Below the pieces are notes generated by a model, which saw only the letters and a program-made list of their open reading frames with translations, searched no databases and was not told the origin of the DNA. Made by a program: the position numbers and the translations under genes. DNA of 64,000 nucleotides from Desulfobacterales bacterium (GTDB lineage Bacteria > Desulfobacterota > UBA8473). The stretch spans positions 83,588 to 147,587 of the forward strand of contig JACQWO010000015.1 in assembly GCA_016209225.1 (NCBI GenBank), in the 5' to 3' direction. Shown piece after piece: positions 63,882 to 64,000 of the stretch. Numbering within the stretch: the first letter of the stretch is position 1; each line of letters starts with the position of its first letter.

Positions 63882-64000
63882 GCGGCATGAAACCCGCGTA
63901 AATATTGATACTGTTCTTTGAAAACTGAAGAAAGTTGTGGATTTTAGTTGTTTTTATCTGGGATTTATGCTATAAGCTATTGATATGAAAGTACAAATTC

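Overview
Chromosomal window that looks like an anaerobic or syntrophic Desulfobacterota-type bacterium (inferred from gene content, not verified). 0-12 kb is a minus-strand acyl-CoA catabolic cluster: MaoC, LivK-type binding protein, DUF35 plus thiolase, two acyl-CoA dehydrogenases, enoyl-CoA hydratase, SDR, and a divergent B12-dependent acyl-CoA mutase large subunit. Next come a degenerate receiver domain fused to a phosphofructokinase-like domain, UbiA, pabABC-like genes, tRNA-Arg(CCT), a UvrD-family helicase-nuclease, DUF1016 and type IIG/ISP restriction genes, a protease/transglutaminase/ABC exporter block, HicAB modules, a RAYT transposase, cell-envelope genes, XerC/D, a DHH-CBS-tRNA nucleotidyltransferase, trpS, a 2-oxoacid:ferredoxin oxidoreductase operon, scpAB, an rluB-like gene, a NuoEFG-like module, an AvaI/BsoBI-like RM system and smc. 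Main hunt results: (1) attC-like, integrase-less gene cassettes at three loci (about 7.3-7.9, 33.5-35.2 and 43.6-45.45 kb), most carrying toxin-antitoxin-like genes; in several, the cassette start is complementary to its own downstream R'' box, as expected of integron cassettes. (2) The trpS-scpA junction is split by about 4.7 kb and a duplicated scpA start is left behind. (3) Palindromes are inserted in frame in several proteins. (4) The receiver-PFK fusion. (5) Miniature inverted-repeat families, one of which supplies the C-terminus of an ABC ATPase. (6) Apparent frameshifts in the RM methyltransferase, a HicA toxin and the rluB-like gene. Everything was read by eye; no alignments or searches were run.
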